Positions 1 through 11,500 of a stretch of DNA of 64,000 bases are shown in pieces. A model generated the notes under the pieces. It had not been told where the DNA came from. It ran no database searches and saw only the letters and a list, made by a program, of their open reading frames with translations. Each line of letters begins with the position of its first letter. Positions within the stretch are counted from its first letter, which is position 1. The translations under genes and the position numbers were made by a program. Origin of the DNA: Rosa chinensis (lineage: Eukaryota; Streptophyta; Magnoliopsida; Rosales; Rosaceae); the NCBI RefSeq assembly GCF_002994745.2, contig NC_037091.1, positions 23,007,789 through 23,071,788 on the forward strand, given 5' to 3'.

Positions 1-1240
1 TTATTTGATTTTCGTAATTAATAGGGACCAAAGTGAATCATCACGTAAGCTATATGGGTTAAAACTTTCACTGAACAACTGCAAACCTTGAGCGATTTCA
101 ATTTAAAGGAAAGCACAATGTGATAATTGATAAGGAAAGAAAAAGAAAATAGGAAGAAGCACACAGACTACAAAATAAGTAGTGTAGAGAAAGGAAACTA
201 GGTAGCTATGCTTGTTTAATTAGTCTACAGTAATTGAGGAATCATAGTTCGAATAATTTGGTATCTAGCCAAAAACAATTGGATTGATTGATACTTCGAA
301 CCAATCATTCAAATTTCGGTTTCAGTACTTCAAATTTAAGAAATTTCAAAGAAAGTTTCAATTTCTGTGGAAATTTTAGTTAAAAATAATAAAGAAATCA
401 CATTAATTGTATTTATAAAAATATATTTTTGAATGAAACTTTTATATAGACTAAACTAACGTATAATAAATCTATGTATTTATTAATAAGAGTCTCGAAT
501 TTTCTGAATTCATTTCCTAATACATTAGACAGAGCAAAATATCACCAAAAAAGTTTTCTTTCTACAAGCTAGGTTTCCCCTCGTTAACAATTTTCCTCGT
601 CCAGCGGCGCACCCTCGTTGGTGCGGGCCTCTGGCCTCTTTCACGCTTGGCGCATGCAGCCAAACGAGCTCTGGCCTTCGTGGCAGTGTTTCTCTCAGAT
701 GGAAAGGATGGTGGTGACCGAGTTTTGGTCGTTGTTCAGGGGACTGAACCACTCGATCTCGATCGGATCCGAATCTGATCTGAGGTTGAGTGTGTTGGAT
801 GGTAGGATAGGCAGCATGGCTTGGCATGGGATGGCTGGGGACAGGCAGTTTGGAGGGATGGGGTGGAGGATTGGTGTCATTGAAGCCACGATTCGATCTG
901 TGGTTCGGGGGTTTCGTATTCTTCACCAGTGCTTTGGTTTTTGGGGTTCAGATCGGTCGGCGATTTGACTGCTATGGTGACTGGGCTTTGGACGGAAACC
1001 GGGACACTACAGAGGCGCGGTGATGGTGACGCTATGGTGGCGGCAGTGTTAGTAGGGCTGTGGTGTCACTGGATTGGGCTGGAATCTTGCATATTCCTTG
1101 CTGTGCCTAGTGCTTCTTGGGCCTGGGCTTGGGCTCTGGCTTTAAATTTATTTTCTGTTATATATTATTGTTGTTTATTTTTAGTTAATTATGGCCTTGT
1201 GCCAGCAATGAGTCTCTATCACTTTATGGTAGGGTGACGT
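1..1240. other. Intergenic/TE-derived DNA, no gene recognised
   Basis: Positions 1-520 are AT-rich with no coding pattern. Positions 600-1150 are unusually GC-rich for this window and hold short overlapping ORFs on both strands (for example 618-968 on +) that match no family I know. The stretch ends exactly where a CACTA terminus starts at 1241. A LINE 3' fragment lies just beyond the far end of that CACTA element, so part of this region could be the upstream half of the same split LINE. That is inference only. Confidence 0.4.
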
Positions 1241-1788
1241 CACTACTACAAAAAGTTAATCACACAACCGAATAGAAATCATCTGTTGTGTGTTTAAGTA
1301 AACTATATTATACAACGGTATTAGTGATGTTCTGTTGTCTGAATGTCAACAAAATGATAACTTTTTTTTATCAAAACTACATTGCATAATAGAATTAAGT
1401 ATTGTCCGTTGTCTGAAAAAATTCAGCGGCAGATTTCCCTTAACTCTAGAGTCTTGGTTGCCTCTTGAAACACTGAATTTTGGGCTACTAGATCTAACGG
1501 TTTCACTATTTCCGTTGTATGATTGAAAAACTGAGCACCAAAGTTTGAGGAAGCTTGCTTGAATGTCTTTCCCTAAATAGGCCTAGTGCAAGCTATAGAA
1601 ATTGTACAATAGATTTAAGCTTTTCTGTTATGTGAACTTGGAACTAGACGGCAATATTTTGAGCCAAAATGTTGTAAGCACCATGTTTCCCCCCATGATT
1701 TCACATTTTGATTTTTAATGCTGCAGTCAGACTATAGTTGGTGAGGTTTCTGTTGTGTGAATAACTTTGAATTTTTTGCTAGGTTTAA

Positions 1789-2336
1789 TTGCCATGCCAC
1801 ATCGTGTCCAAAAGGAAGAAAAATATAAAACAAAACCTAGCTAGCCTCTTGACCCTCTCTCTCTCTCTCGACAGAAAGCATCTCGATCTCTCTCAGTTTT
1901 TGAACCCTCTCAACCCCTTCTCTCTTAGTCCTCTCTCAATTAGATTTGGATTGTTGTCCTTCACTGGCCTCCTCTGCCTAGGTTTGTCTGTGGTGCCCCT
2001 AATTCACTTTCTCTTTCCTCCATCTCTCTCTGAAAATTTGAGATTAGGGTTTTTTTTACTGAATCCCCAAATTGTGTGGACAAGATTGGCGGTGGTTCGG
2101 GTTCGGCAAAGTAAAGACCATCTCGCTTCAATTTGCCGTCGATATGACATCAGTCCCTTCAACTTCAAGCCCTTCACCTCTATCAGTCCATCGTTTCCTT
2201 CTCTCTTTCACCGGTTGTTCTCTTAACTGAGCCTTCTTCCTGCAAAGTTTCACTCCCATTTCCTAATCTTATTTCTATTAGACTTATACAATTCCTCAAT
2301 CTCTGAAAACCTAATTTTGATTTCAACTTTTCTCAG
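1789..2336 (+). other. CT-rich leader-like sequence upstream of the captured VPS35 fragment
   Basis: This stretch has CTCTCT runs and a 145-codon ORF (1789-2226) of low-complexity, leucine- and serine-rich composition. It resembles a plant promoter or 5' UTR more than coding sequence. It ends at a polypyrimidine tract and AG just before the VPS35-like exon at 2337, so it may have been captured together with, or next to, that fragment. No function is assigned. Confidence 0.3.
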
Positions 2337-2720
2337 GACACTAACAATCTCAGACAAGCTCTCAAATACTCGTCTCAAATGCTCTTCGAGCTCCAAACCT
2401 CGAGGCTCTCGCCTCATAAATACAACAAACTCTGTAACATCTCGTAGCTCTTTGCTTGATTTTTCCTTGTAATTAAACTGATTTGATTTGGTGTTTATAA
2501 CCGGAATTTTGATTTATGTGTGGCAGTGATCAATTTTGGCAAATATGCGAGTATTTAATGAGTTGAGGACACTGGCAAGGATGAAAGTAGGCTAGGCGTT
2601 TCGATCATTAATCTGTGTGAGCTTGTTTAGCACGCTGGCAACATCTTACAGAGATTGTAAGCCAAAATCCCTCGAGTTCTTAATGAGCAACATTGTTGAA
2701 ATCAGGAAAAGAGGTAGTTG
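2337..2720 (+). pseudogene. Captured VPS35 (retromer subunit) gene fragment inside CACTA 1
   Basis: After a splice-acceptor-like TTTTCTCAG, 2337-2440 translates to DTNNLRQALKYSSQ followed by MLFELQTSRLSPHKYNKLC. This closely resembles the plant VPS35 segment with the pattern NLR-ALKYS-ML-EL-TS-LSPHKY. A second block at about 2545-2670 continues the same protein in broken frames (RVFNELR; then SRLGVSIINLCELV, a stop, HAGNILQRL), separated from the first by an intron-like gap. Family knowledge: VPS35 is the cargo-binding core of retromer, which recycles receptors from endosomes. Here only an internal part is present, with in-frame stops and frameshifts, no N or C terminus and no start, so it cannot make retromer. 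Keeping the intron gap points to DNA-level capture rather than retroposition. Confidence 0.75.
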
Positions 2721-2988
2721 TTTTGTTCATAACCAGCTACCAATGTATCGTCATTTGGGTCATATAGATTGTGCAATTAAGTTCTATGTTTGACTTTGTA
2801 ATCCTTCATGTAATATGCAGATTTGAGTGCAAGCTATTGGGGGGCTTCATAGATTTAGAAAATAGCTTTGGAATTTTGATTGGTTAGATATATTATCTAA
2901 TTCGTAGTTGAGTACCTAATTCATGTGAAAACTATAATGTCGGGTAGGCTTCATAATCAGATTTATAGCCTCTCTTTTGATATCTAGG

Positions 2989-3300
2989 AACTGACTAGTT
3001 TTGGACATATTGCTGCTGCATTGGAAAATGAAGGAATTAGTTCCTTCCTTTTTGACTTTACTGGAAATGGGTAAGGCTGTGGACCTTGGTATTTGAGTTT
3101 AACAGGTTTTATGATCAATTTTAGTACATTATTGCATGCCCAAATATCTTTGTGCTGATTTAGCTGTGGTATTTGTGTTTTCTGGGAAAGTGAAGGTACC
3201 TTTCAATATGGTCACTATCGTATAGAGAGGCCGATGACTTGCATGTTGAGCAAATCGTGTACCAATTGCAATCATTGGGCACAGTAAAAGTGTATTTTCA
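2989..3300 (+). pseudogene. Captured alpha/beta-hydrolase (serine aminopeptidase S33-like) fragment inside CACTA 1
   Basis: The block 2989-3070 reads ELTSFGHIAA followed by ALENEGISSFLFDFTGNG. It ends at a donor-like GG|GTAAGG. A second block from 3191, after AAAG, reads EGTFQYGHYR and then passes through shifted frames that spell EADDLHV and IAIIGHSK-like residues. The order ALEKEGIS-FRFDFSGNGES-EGSFQYGNYR-EADDL is characteristic of plant alpha/beta-hydrolases of the S33 group, where GHSKG is the nucleophile elbow. The fragment is only about 60-70 codons, has a frameshift and lacks the catalytic Asp/His region, so it is non-functional. It lies about 270 bp beyond the VPS35 piece on the same strand, showing that two unrelated genes were sampled. 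Confidence 0.7.
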
Positions 3301-3803
3301 GGTTACAAATGGTATATGATTTTGGCTTATTTGGTTATATGGTTTTGTGTTCTGGGGTTGGTTTGGCTAGCCCCAATCATAGTTTTAGCAAGTTACAATA
3401 AGTTAAAAATAAAGAAAGATTGAAAGTTTGTGAAGAAATTGATTATAAACAAAGATTGAGTACTATCTTGATGAGTTAAAGTGTGCCAACTCTTTAAGTA
3501 TTTTAAAATTTTGAGAACAAATATTGCATGATGCATCAATGCTTCCTTATTTGTTTCCATATATGCACAAACATGTATACACAGTAGTACTTCTTTAGTT
3601 TTTTTTACTGAAGGCATAATCGTGTTAACCGCATTCTGATGAATGATCAATATTAGTTAGGTGGATCCTTTTGACGTTTTTGATGCGTACTTTGGGGGAA
3701 TCAAGAGGCATGAGCTTCAATACGTCAACTTAGGAAATCAAGGCCTTGACATTTAGTAATTATCGAGCTGTGATGTTACTATTAAATGGTTATGTACCTG
3801 TCA

Positions 3804-6070
3804 ATGACAGGACCCACCCCGAATTTCACTCTGAAATCTGTGGTGGCCCTGTGGGGCCCACCTTAGGAATAACTCTACTGAAAATTCGGCAGAGTCACTT
3901 CTAAACTGGACTACCCGAAATCTATAGAAATACATTTACACTTCTAATAAACCATCCTTATTCTTCTGGAGCCACCATGCTCCCTAAAACACAACAACTC
4001 TACAATTAACAACTGAAATCCGAACAATACAACATAAACCAAATACACAAGTGTAACTCCTAAACTCTACAGCATTTGTTCCACGGGTTATCAGAGCAAT
4101 CTAATAGAGAAAAAGAATTCATAATACAAGTAGGTTCAGCGATTAACCTACAATATGAAAACAACAGCAGCAGATGCTATGCCCCAAATCCTATTATGCC
4201 GAACCAACTACTCTGCAGACTGGGCAAATGAAACCGAATGGCCTAGGGGAATGTACATAAAAATGTTAGCGTGAGTGGACAAAAATAATTAATTATAAAG
4301 AAAAAGGAGTTTATACCTTCCCACGTTTATTCCTTAAAAACCTGATGCATGCAACAATTAAGGAAAACAAACTGACTGATGTTCAGCCCAAGAAAGCTGA
4401 CCGGCCCCACTAGTCATAAACAACCAAGTGAAAAGATTGAAACTCCGATACTAAAGAAAATAAGATAAGCCCCGCTGGTTAAACAAGATCGGACTAGTCG
4501 TCCTACTAGTCAAGTAACAAAAGGATATGGGGAAGAAAATATCACCATGCAATGAAGGGAGCCTCCCAGGCTCTATGCTCAACTCACCGACAAACACATA
4601 GTAAGCAGGGATGAGTACTAATAATGCTCGACTGCACCCACGTGAGGAGGATAACTAAATAAATCTACCCATGGTGAAGAAAACAATAGAAAACAGAAAC
4701 CAAGTAAAGCATCCCCAAAATCTCGCAAATGAAAACATGAGTACGATTCCCAAACGTACTCGGAAAATCTCAAGATAAACAAATAAATCATGACGCGTCC
4801 CTCACGCCAAAAGAATACTCACAAAACCGTCAACAAAACATAGGTATAAAATAATAATTATAAATTGGAGATAAATCATCGAAACTCAAAATCACACAAA
4901 ATAGTAATACAAAATCCACTTCAAAAAAAGTAACCGAAATGAATCATAATCAATCTCCGAAAATCATCATTTAAAGTGAAAATCACGAGATAATCCAAAG
5001 TCAATTTCCGAAGTCAATATATGCTCAAGTTATAATAGATTGGTAAATACTTAAATCAATAATTTAATTCGGGAAAAAAAATAACCGCATGCATCACTTA
5101 AAATCAAAAGTCCACTCACAGTATACGGCTGACGCGATATCCAAGCGATTGGTCGATACCTCATCCTGTACACAATGATATTCCGTAAACAACAATTAGA
5201 CAAATAAATACGATTCTAAAATGAAATCCAAAAACCCCTACTAAACCAATATCTCCATTTCTTTCCGGATTCAACCCAAACTTCACCACTAATATCAATC
5301 CGTCGATTAGCGTATTCCATAGTGGAAACAAGGGAAAACCGAATATCGGCTTCCCATAAATCGACATTCTAAACTCCAAACTTTGTAAATTCACAATCGA
5401 TATTAAACTTCTCCAAATTTCACCAAAATCGCATATTCAACCTCTACAATAATTATAGGATTTAACTAGCTAAAAATCAAAGTTAGAAACCTGCTACACC
5501 CACAGTGGCAGCAAGTGGGCCCCACCCTCCGCCAGCCACCACCTCAACAGGCCACCAAATTTCATGTACAACATCATCTCAATATTTCCAACAACTTTCT
5601 CAACTATGATAAAGTCAGAAAATACCTTGAAGTGGTCAAACAATTAAGCAACCCGAAGTACAGGGAAAATTTTTAATTATGATTTCTTCCTCCACGCTGC
5701 AAGAGGTTTGGAGAGCATGAAGAGTTGCTCAAGGCGCTTTTAATGGACCTAGTTTCATCGCCTGAGGTGGCCATATTTGAGAGAAACCGGCGTTGACCAC
5801 TTTCTGCTACAGTAACCGTAAGCTTCTCGATGTTGGTTCTCCGTTTTTCGACCAAATCATTACAAGCCACCATCACAGGATTCAAGGGAAGGAGGAGATG
5901 TGTCTATGGGGGCTGGTAGCTCGCCTGTCTGTGGCCGGACGGCAAAGAAACGCCAGAGATAAAGAGTTGCAGAAGAGAGAGGGAAAGTAGGAGGTAGGAG
6001 AGAGAAAAGAAAAATAAAATTTACCTGCCCACAGTAACTTTTCATATTTATACCATTTCTTTGCCTCATC
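3804..6070. mobile_element. Probable Gypsy-type LTR or LARD fragment
   Basis: The left edge reads TGACAGGACCCACCCCGAAT, of the kind seen at plant Gypsy LTR ends, and a CCCGAATTTC motif recurs in inverted orientation at 43390-43425. The stretch is non-coding, AT-rich and long, with no gag-pol motifs. I could not find a matching right terminus or a target duplication, so the boundaries are approximate and the class is inferred from style only. It lies in the left arm of CACTA 1, before CACTA 2 starts at 6249. Confidence 0.4.
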
Positions 6071-7193
6071 ATGCAGATAGTATTGCAAGTATTAGGGAAA
6101 TTTTTACAGTGTAATCTGTATATGTTAGTGGGTGCTTATAAATTGTTAGAAGCTCAATGTAATATGTTCAGATATGTTGTACGTTCTTTGACAGAGTATC
6201 TGATAGTTATCTAGTCTGCCTCTTTTACCAATCCTCAAGAACTCATTACACCATGCCAATAAACTCATCATACGACAGACCATGACCATCGTTTGATATG
6301 CAAAAAATCTGTCGTCTAGTAAGCTGATATCTGATTGACGTTCAGACGACGGGTCAAGCCCGACGTTAGAAGTTCACTCAGACGACAGACACCTAAAAAA
6401 AATATGTCATCTGAGTGTGCCTAAATATGCACAAATTGTAAGTATATGTGGTTAGATATGAAATAGAATGACAGTCAAATGTTGTTGTCGTCAAACTCTA
6501 GCAACAGACTTTACAAATAACCTATTATCTGTTTTAATGTGAGACGACAATAAAATGTTGTCTAAATGTGTAGAATTTTGAAATTTCTTTTTTACATCTG
6601 TTGTGTGAAATGATTTTACACAATAATAATCTGTCGTGTGAATAACACTATGACTATAAACTCTCATCTTTGTCTGTGGATTCTGGTTGTTTCAAAAAAA
6701 AAGAATTTTGCTTGAATTCTGTTGTTGGATGTTCAGTTGTTTTCCTTTTTATGTTGTGTGATTTGGTTTACAACCACAGAATTTGGCTTTAATGTGTTGT
6801 TCTTTTCTTAATAAAGCAACATACATTCTAAAACCTGGATACCACAATAATGTACCATACATTCATCAGAACCTGGAAATACAAACCAAAATATACCATT
6901 CATATAGAAAGTGGAAATCGCTTTGTACCATATATTCATAAAAAACCTGGAAACCACTAACAACATATCCATTGATAAACACTGCAAAAACTGTACTACC
7001 ACTTCAAGCAGCCACCAAACTACATCAATTGTTCCAAATATTCAACAAAGTAAAATCGATCTAGCCTGAAGTAGCCTTTTTAACGAATCCATGAAGTGAA
7101 TGGTTTCTTCATCCAGATTCACAACAGCCAACATCCAATGACCATAGTTCACAATAGAAATAAGTCTAGCTCTCATTCAACTAGTTGAGATAG

Positions 7194-7211
7194 AGCATAA
7201 TGATATGTCTT
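7194..7211. repeat. Left target-site duplication of the LINE
   Basis: The 18-base string AGCATAATGATATGTCTT occurs here and again at 11483-11500 with no mismatch, bracketing the LINE. The last T is ambiguous because the poly(T) run, which is the poly(A) tail of the minus-strand element, begins next. Confidence 0.9.
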
Positions 7212-10200
7212 TTTTTTTTGAAGAAAGGAATTTTATTAATGAATATGCGGGAGGTCATACATGAGGGCATCCAGAATTTAGTCTGGAGCATTAACAAACC
7301 ATTCATGATGAATATTAGAATGAAAGCTATGACTGGAAAGCCTATGAGCTACTGTATTAGCCTGACGAGAGGCATACCTAATACAAACATCGTTACTAGA
7401 ATGAACCAGATCTTTAACCTCTGCAATTAAAGCACTAAGAGAAGATAGATTCTCCACCTCATTGTTTATATCCCCCACTGCTATTAGGCAGTCACTTTCA
7501 ACCACAGCTTTTGTTACTTGCATGTCTTGCAGAAATAACAAACCGTGTTTTAAGGCCAACAGCTCGGAGTGTAATGGAGAACTAACAAAATTCACCCTGT
7601 GAGAGAAGGCAGCCATAAACAACCCTTGATAATTCCTGAGAACACCACCAATGTCACCATATGGAACATGAGACATAAATGCACCATCTACATTCAGTTT
7701 TAGAGAGACTCCAATAGGAGGGATCCATTTTTTAGCTAGCCTCTCTCTAACCCGAGGCGAACTCCCAAAAAAGTTAGCTTGCAAATATTCCTCATACCAA
7801 GCCAAGGACTAGGCCACCAGACTTGAACTAGTTTGTGAGTGATTCCGCCACAACACATCATTTTGATTTCACCAAATATTCCACAGGAGAATAAGCAACT
7901 TATAGAAAAGCATTGAGGATAGAGAGCTAGCCCTCTCTAGGAACCATTCCTTCAACGGTAAAGTCGATGGCTGAATGGAATAAGGTGGGGCACTCAATAT
8001 AGAACGAGCAATAGGGCAATTATAAAACAAATGTTCAAGGGTCTCAGCTGCCTATGAACACACGGTGCACTGTACCTCACCCGTGTAGCCCTTTGAAGTC
8101 AGAGCCACCTTAGCGTGAAGAAGATTATGAGCTGCTCGCCAACCAAAAATAGCCACCTTGTTTGGAACCTTAGCTTTCCACAGAGCCTTCCATAATGGGG
8201 CATAAGGGTCCCCTAGTGATGAAGAAGCCAAGATATTACCAATGGCAAAATCCTGGGCAATTGAGTATGCTAACTTAACCGAGAAGAAACCTCTTTTGTT
8301 GAGCTTCCATGCAACCCTGTCAAATGCAAAGTGTCTACTCACGGGAATAGAAAGAACACTTGTAGCTACATCATTGTCAAAACAAGCACGCACTGCAATA
8401 GGGTCCCAAGACCAGGAACTCGTATCCAACAAGTCTGAAACTGTCTCAAACATAGTATCAGGTGGTCTAGCTAGTGAGTGAGCTGCAACATTTGGAATCC
8501 ATTCATCCTCCCAAATCTTCACAGAAGAACCATTACCAATTCTCCAAAATAAGCCAGCTTGGAGTATTGGTCTAGCCTCCATTATACTACGCCAAGAATA
8601 TGAAGGCCTATCCCCCATATCAGCAATAAGAAAAGACCCAGTAGGATAGTAGATGGCTTTGAAAACCCTAGCTACAAGTGAATCAGGACGAGATAAAAGT
8701 CGCCACCCTTGTTTTGATAGCATGGCTAGATTATGGGCAAACAAATGTTTAAAACCCAAACCACCCTGTTCCTTGGGAAGACACCTTCTTTCCCAAGACC
8801 TCCAATGTATCTTCTTTTTTTCATCAGTACTTCCCCAAAAGAACTGAGAGCAGAGCTACTGAAGATCATCACAAAGAGATTTGGGAATCAAATAACAATT
8901 CATAACGTAATTAGGTAAAGCCTGAGCAACAACTTTAATGAGAAGTTCTTTACCTCCTGCACTTAAAATTTTTGATCTCCAACTAACCAGTTTCTTAGTG
9001 AGCCGCTCCTTCAAATAAGCAAAAATGGTTGTTTTGTTATGTCCAACATGGATAGGAAGTCCCAAGTACAGACCATGCTCCTTAACACATTTGACACCAA
9101 GAACTGCAGCTAAGTAATGCCTAGTATGCAATTCCACATTGCCACTGAAAACCACGCTAGATTTATCCAGATTAATCTTCTAACCCGAAGCCCTAGCGTA
9201 GATAAAAAGAATATTCTTATAGGCTTGACATTCTCGAACTGAAGCTTCCCCAAACAGAAAACTGTCATCTGCAAACAACAGATGATGTATAGTTGGAGTA
9301 GAAGGTGACATAGTATGGCCTCTGATGCTCCCATTCTCGACAGAAGAAGAAATCAATGTAGAGAGACCCTCAGCACAGAGGATAAAGAGATAAGGGGATA
9401 AAGGATCCCTTTGTCGGCAATATAAAACCAGTAGGAGAGCCATTGATTAGAATGGAATAGCTTACAGACTTAACAGTTTTCAAGATCACATCCACCCATG
9501 CTCTACAGAAACCAAGCTTCACAAGAATAGCCTCCAAGTAATTCCACTCAAGCCTGTCATATGCCTTAGAGATATCTAACTTCAAAGAGAAAAAGCCGTC
9601 TACCTGTCTCCGAAGTTTCTTCATAAAATGTGCTACCTCAGTAGCCACTGGGGTATTGTCAGAGATAAGACGTCCTAGGACAAAAGCACTTTGTAGAGGA
9701 GAAATAATGTCAGGGATGATCCTTTTCAACTTGTTGGCCAAAACCTTGGAGGCTATCTTATATACCACATTGCATAAAGCAATGGGCCTTAAATCTGAAG
9801 CTAACTTTGGCTCTTTTATTTTTGAAATTAGAGTCAAATGGGTAAAATTGGATTCCTGGGAAATATACCCTGTACTGAGCGCCTCTCGTACTGCCCTGCA
9901 CACATCTAGCTCTACAACATTCCAAAACTTCTGAAAGAAACAAGGAGACATACCGTCCGGTCCTGAAGATTTTGAGGGATGCATTTGAAATAAGGCTCGT
10001 TTGATTTCTTCATCAGAATAGGGAGTCAAGAGCTCATCATTCATATTATCCGTAACTCGAGGTTGTATACAATCAAGTATCATCTCTGTAGCCAAAGGAT
10101 CAGACTGTTCAGACTGAAAAATAGTTTCATAATACTGGATTAAAACATTAGCCACTCCTTCTAGTTCACTAATCCACTGTCCATCTTCAGACATCAAACC

Positions 10201-11482
10201 CTTCACACAGTTACGACTTCTTCTGTTCGACGCTCTCCTGTGAAAGAAGGTTGTATTATGATCTCCCTCCCGGAGCCATTGAACTTTAGAGCGTTGCCGC
10301 CAATAAGTCTCATTCAAGGAAAAGAGCTTGTTTAGTCTGAACTGCAGTGCTTTTTGCTCAGCAAAGTGTGAATCTTGGTGGTCTTTCTTCATCAAAACAT
10401 CCAACTTACCTTGAATTAATCGCATCTCCACCTGCCGTTGTTGAAACACTCCTTCATGCCAACTCATAAATAGGTTTCCGGTGTGTTTAATCTTTCTACT
10501 GACCTGAAACATAGAATCCCTAATAGATGGCAACATCCAACCTTGTTGCACAATATTACCACAGTCCGAATGTTGTAGCCACATATCTTCAAAGTGAAAA
10601 CGTCTGGGGGCACGACTAAATGAAAGGAACTCAGGATTAACCTTAATAAGTAGTAGTGGACAGTGATCGGACCTGCTTAGAGGTAGAGTGATAAAGTGGG
10701 AAAAAAGGTACATCTCCCTCCATTGTACGTTCTGACAAGCTCTGTCAAGTCTTTCCTTTGTAAATCGATTGGCCCAGGTAAAATGAGAACCAACAAAACC
10801 TATATCCATCAATTCACAATCAACCAGGGCTTGATGAAATCTCGTCATCTGGGCTACGCACTTCGCCAGACCACCATACTTGTCATCTAGACACAAGATT
10901 TCATTAAAATCACCGGCGACTAACCAAGGAAGATTGATCTGTGCTGCTAGGGTTCTTAGCAGATTCCACGTAATATTCCTGTTGGAAGTTATAGCCACCC
11001 CGTAGATCCCTGTGAATCAAAAGACACCTTCAGAACCGATGGCACCTACTTTTGCATCGATATGATTTGCAGAATAATTCTGGAGCCGCATCGGAATCTC
11101 ATTCCTCCAAAAGAGTCATAGACCACGACAATCATCATCTCTTAGAGCACAGAGAACCCCATCAAACCCTATGCGACAACGAACATCATTTAGTAAGTCT
11201 GGTGTGGCTGGGGTTTCGGATAGGAAAACAATGCTAGGGTTTTGTTGTCGAACAATATTGACAAGGGCATCTTGCGTCTCTATGTTATTAAGGCCACGAC
11301 AATTCCACGTTAGGATTTTGAATCGATGCATGGAGTACCGAAGGGCGTTGTGAGAATCCGGAGATCGGAATTAAAGAACCACGATACAGTTCTCAGATCT
11401 ATCTAGGGGTTCTAGGGTCGAGAGGGAGGCTCTCTCTAGGTTTGCCAATTTTTTTCAGAAAAATTATAGAGAATCAACTAAA
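7212..11482 (-). mobile_element. L1-type LINE (non-LTR retrotransposon) inserted in CACTA 2
   Basis: A minus-strand element of about 4.27 kb with a T-run at its left end (the poly(A) tail) and perfect 18-bp target duplications on both sides. It encodes, in order, an apurinic endonuclease-like start, reverse transcriptase and a C-terminal RNase H domain, the plan of plant L1 ORF2. No ORF1 (gag) is visible before the endonuclease, so the copy is either 5'-truncated or of a type lacking ORF1. The unbroken target duplication indicates a comparatively recent insertion, although the coding region is already broken. Confidence 0.92.
7278..11331 (-). pseudogene. LINE ORF2: endonuclease - reverse transcriptase - RNase H, broken
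   Basis: Read from 11331 downward, the protein starts MHRFKILTWNCRGLNN, the usual plant LINE endonuclease start. After a frame break it continues from about 10998 to 9370 with the endonuclease remainder (WLVAGDFNEI, SDHCPLLL) and the fingers/palm of the reverse transcriptase (SSGPDGMSPCFFQKFW, then LDISKAYDRLEWNYLE). The catalytic box appears as HHLLFADDSFLFGEA in 9443-9180. The zinc-region part (AKVPNKVAIFGWRAAHNLL) lies in 8759-8052, and the RNase H domain in 7805-7278 (KLNVDGAF, LALKHGLLFL, VESDCLI, RQANTVAHRLS). At least five frame changes or stops separate these blocks, so this copy cannot make a working protein. The catalytic FADD motif and the RNase H acidic residues are nevertheless preserved. 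Confidence 0.92.
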
Positions 11483-11500
11483 AGCATAATGATATGTCTT
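11483..11500. repeat. Right target-site duplication of the LINE
   Basis: Exact second copy of the 18-base string at 7194-7211. Confidence 0.9.

Noticed and set aside
525..968. Overlapping ORFs on both strands (133 and 116 codons) in a GC-rich block
   Set aside because: No recognisable motif, proline/tryptophan-biased composition on opposite strands over the same bases, and no splice context. They look like chance frames in GC-rich DNA.
1789..2226. 145-codon ORF on +
   Set aside because: Composed mostly of Leu/Ser/Phe from CT-rich repeats; it reads like a leader sequence and has no homology pattern.
2337..3300. A functional VPS35 or hydrolase gene
   Set aside because: Only internal pieces are present, with in-frame stops and shifted frames, lying between CACTA termini.
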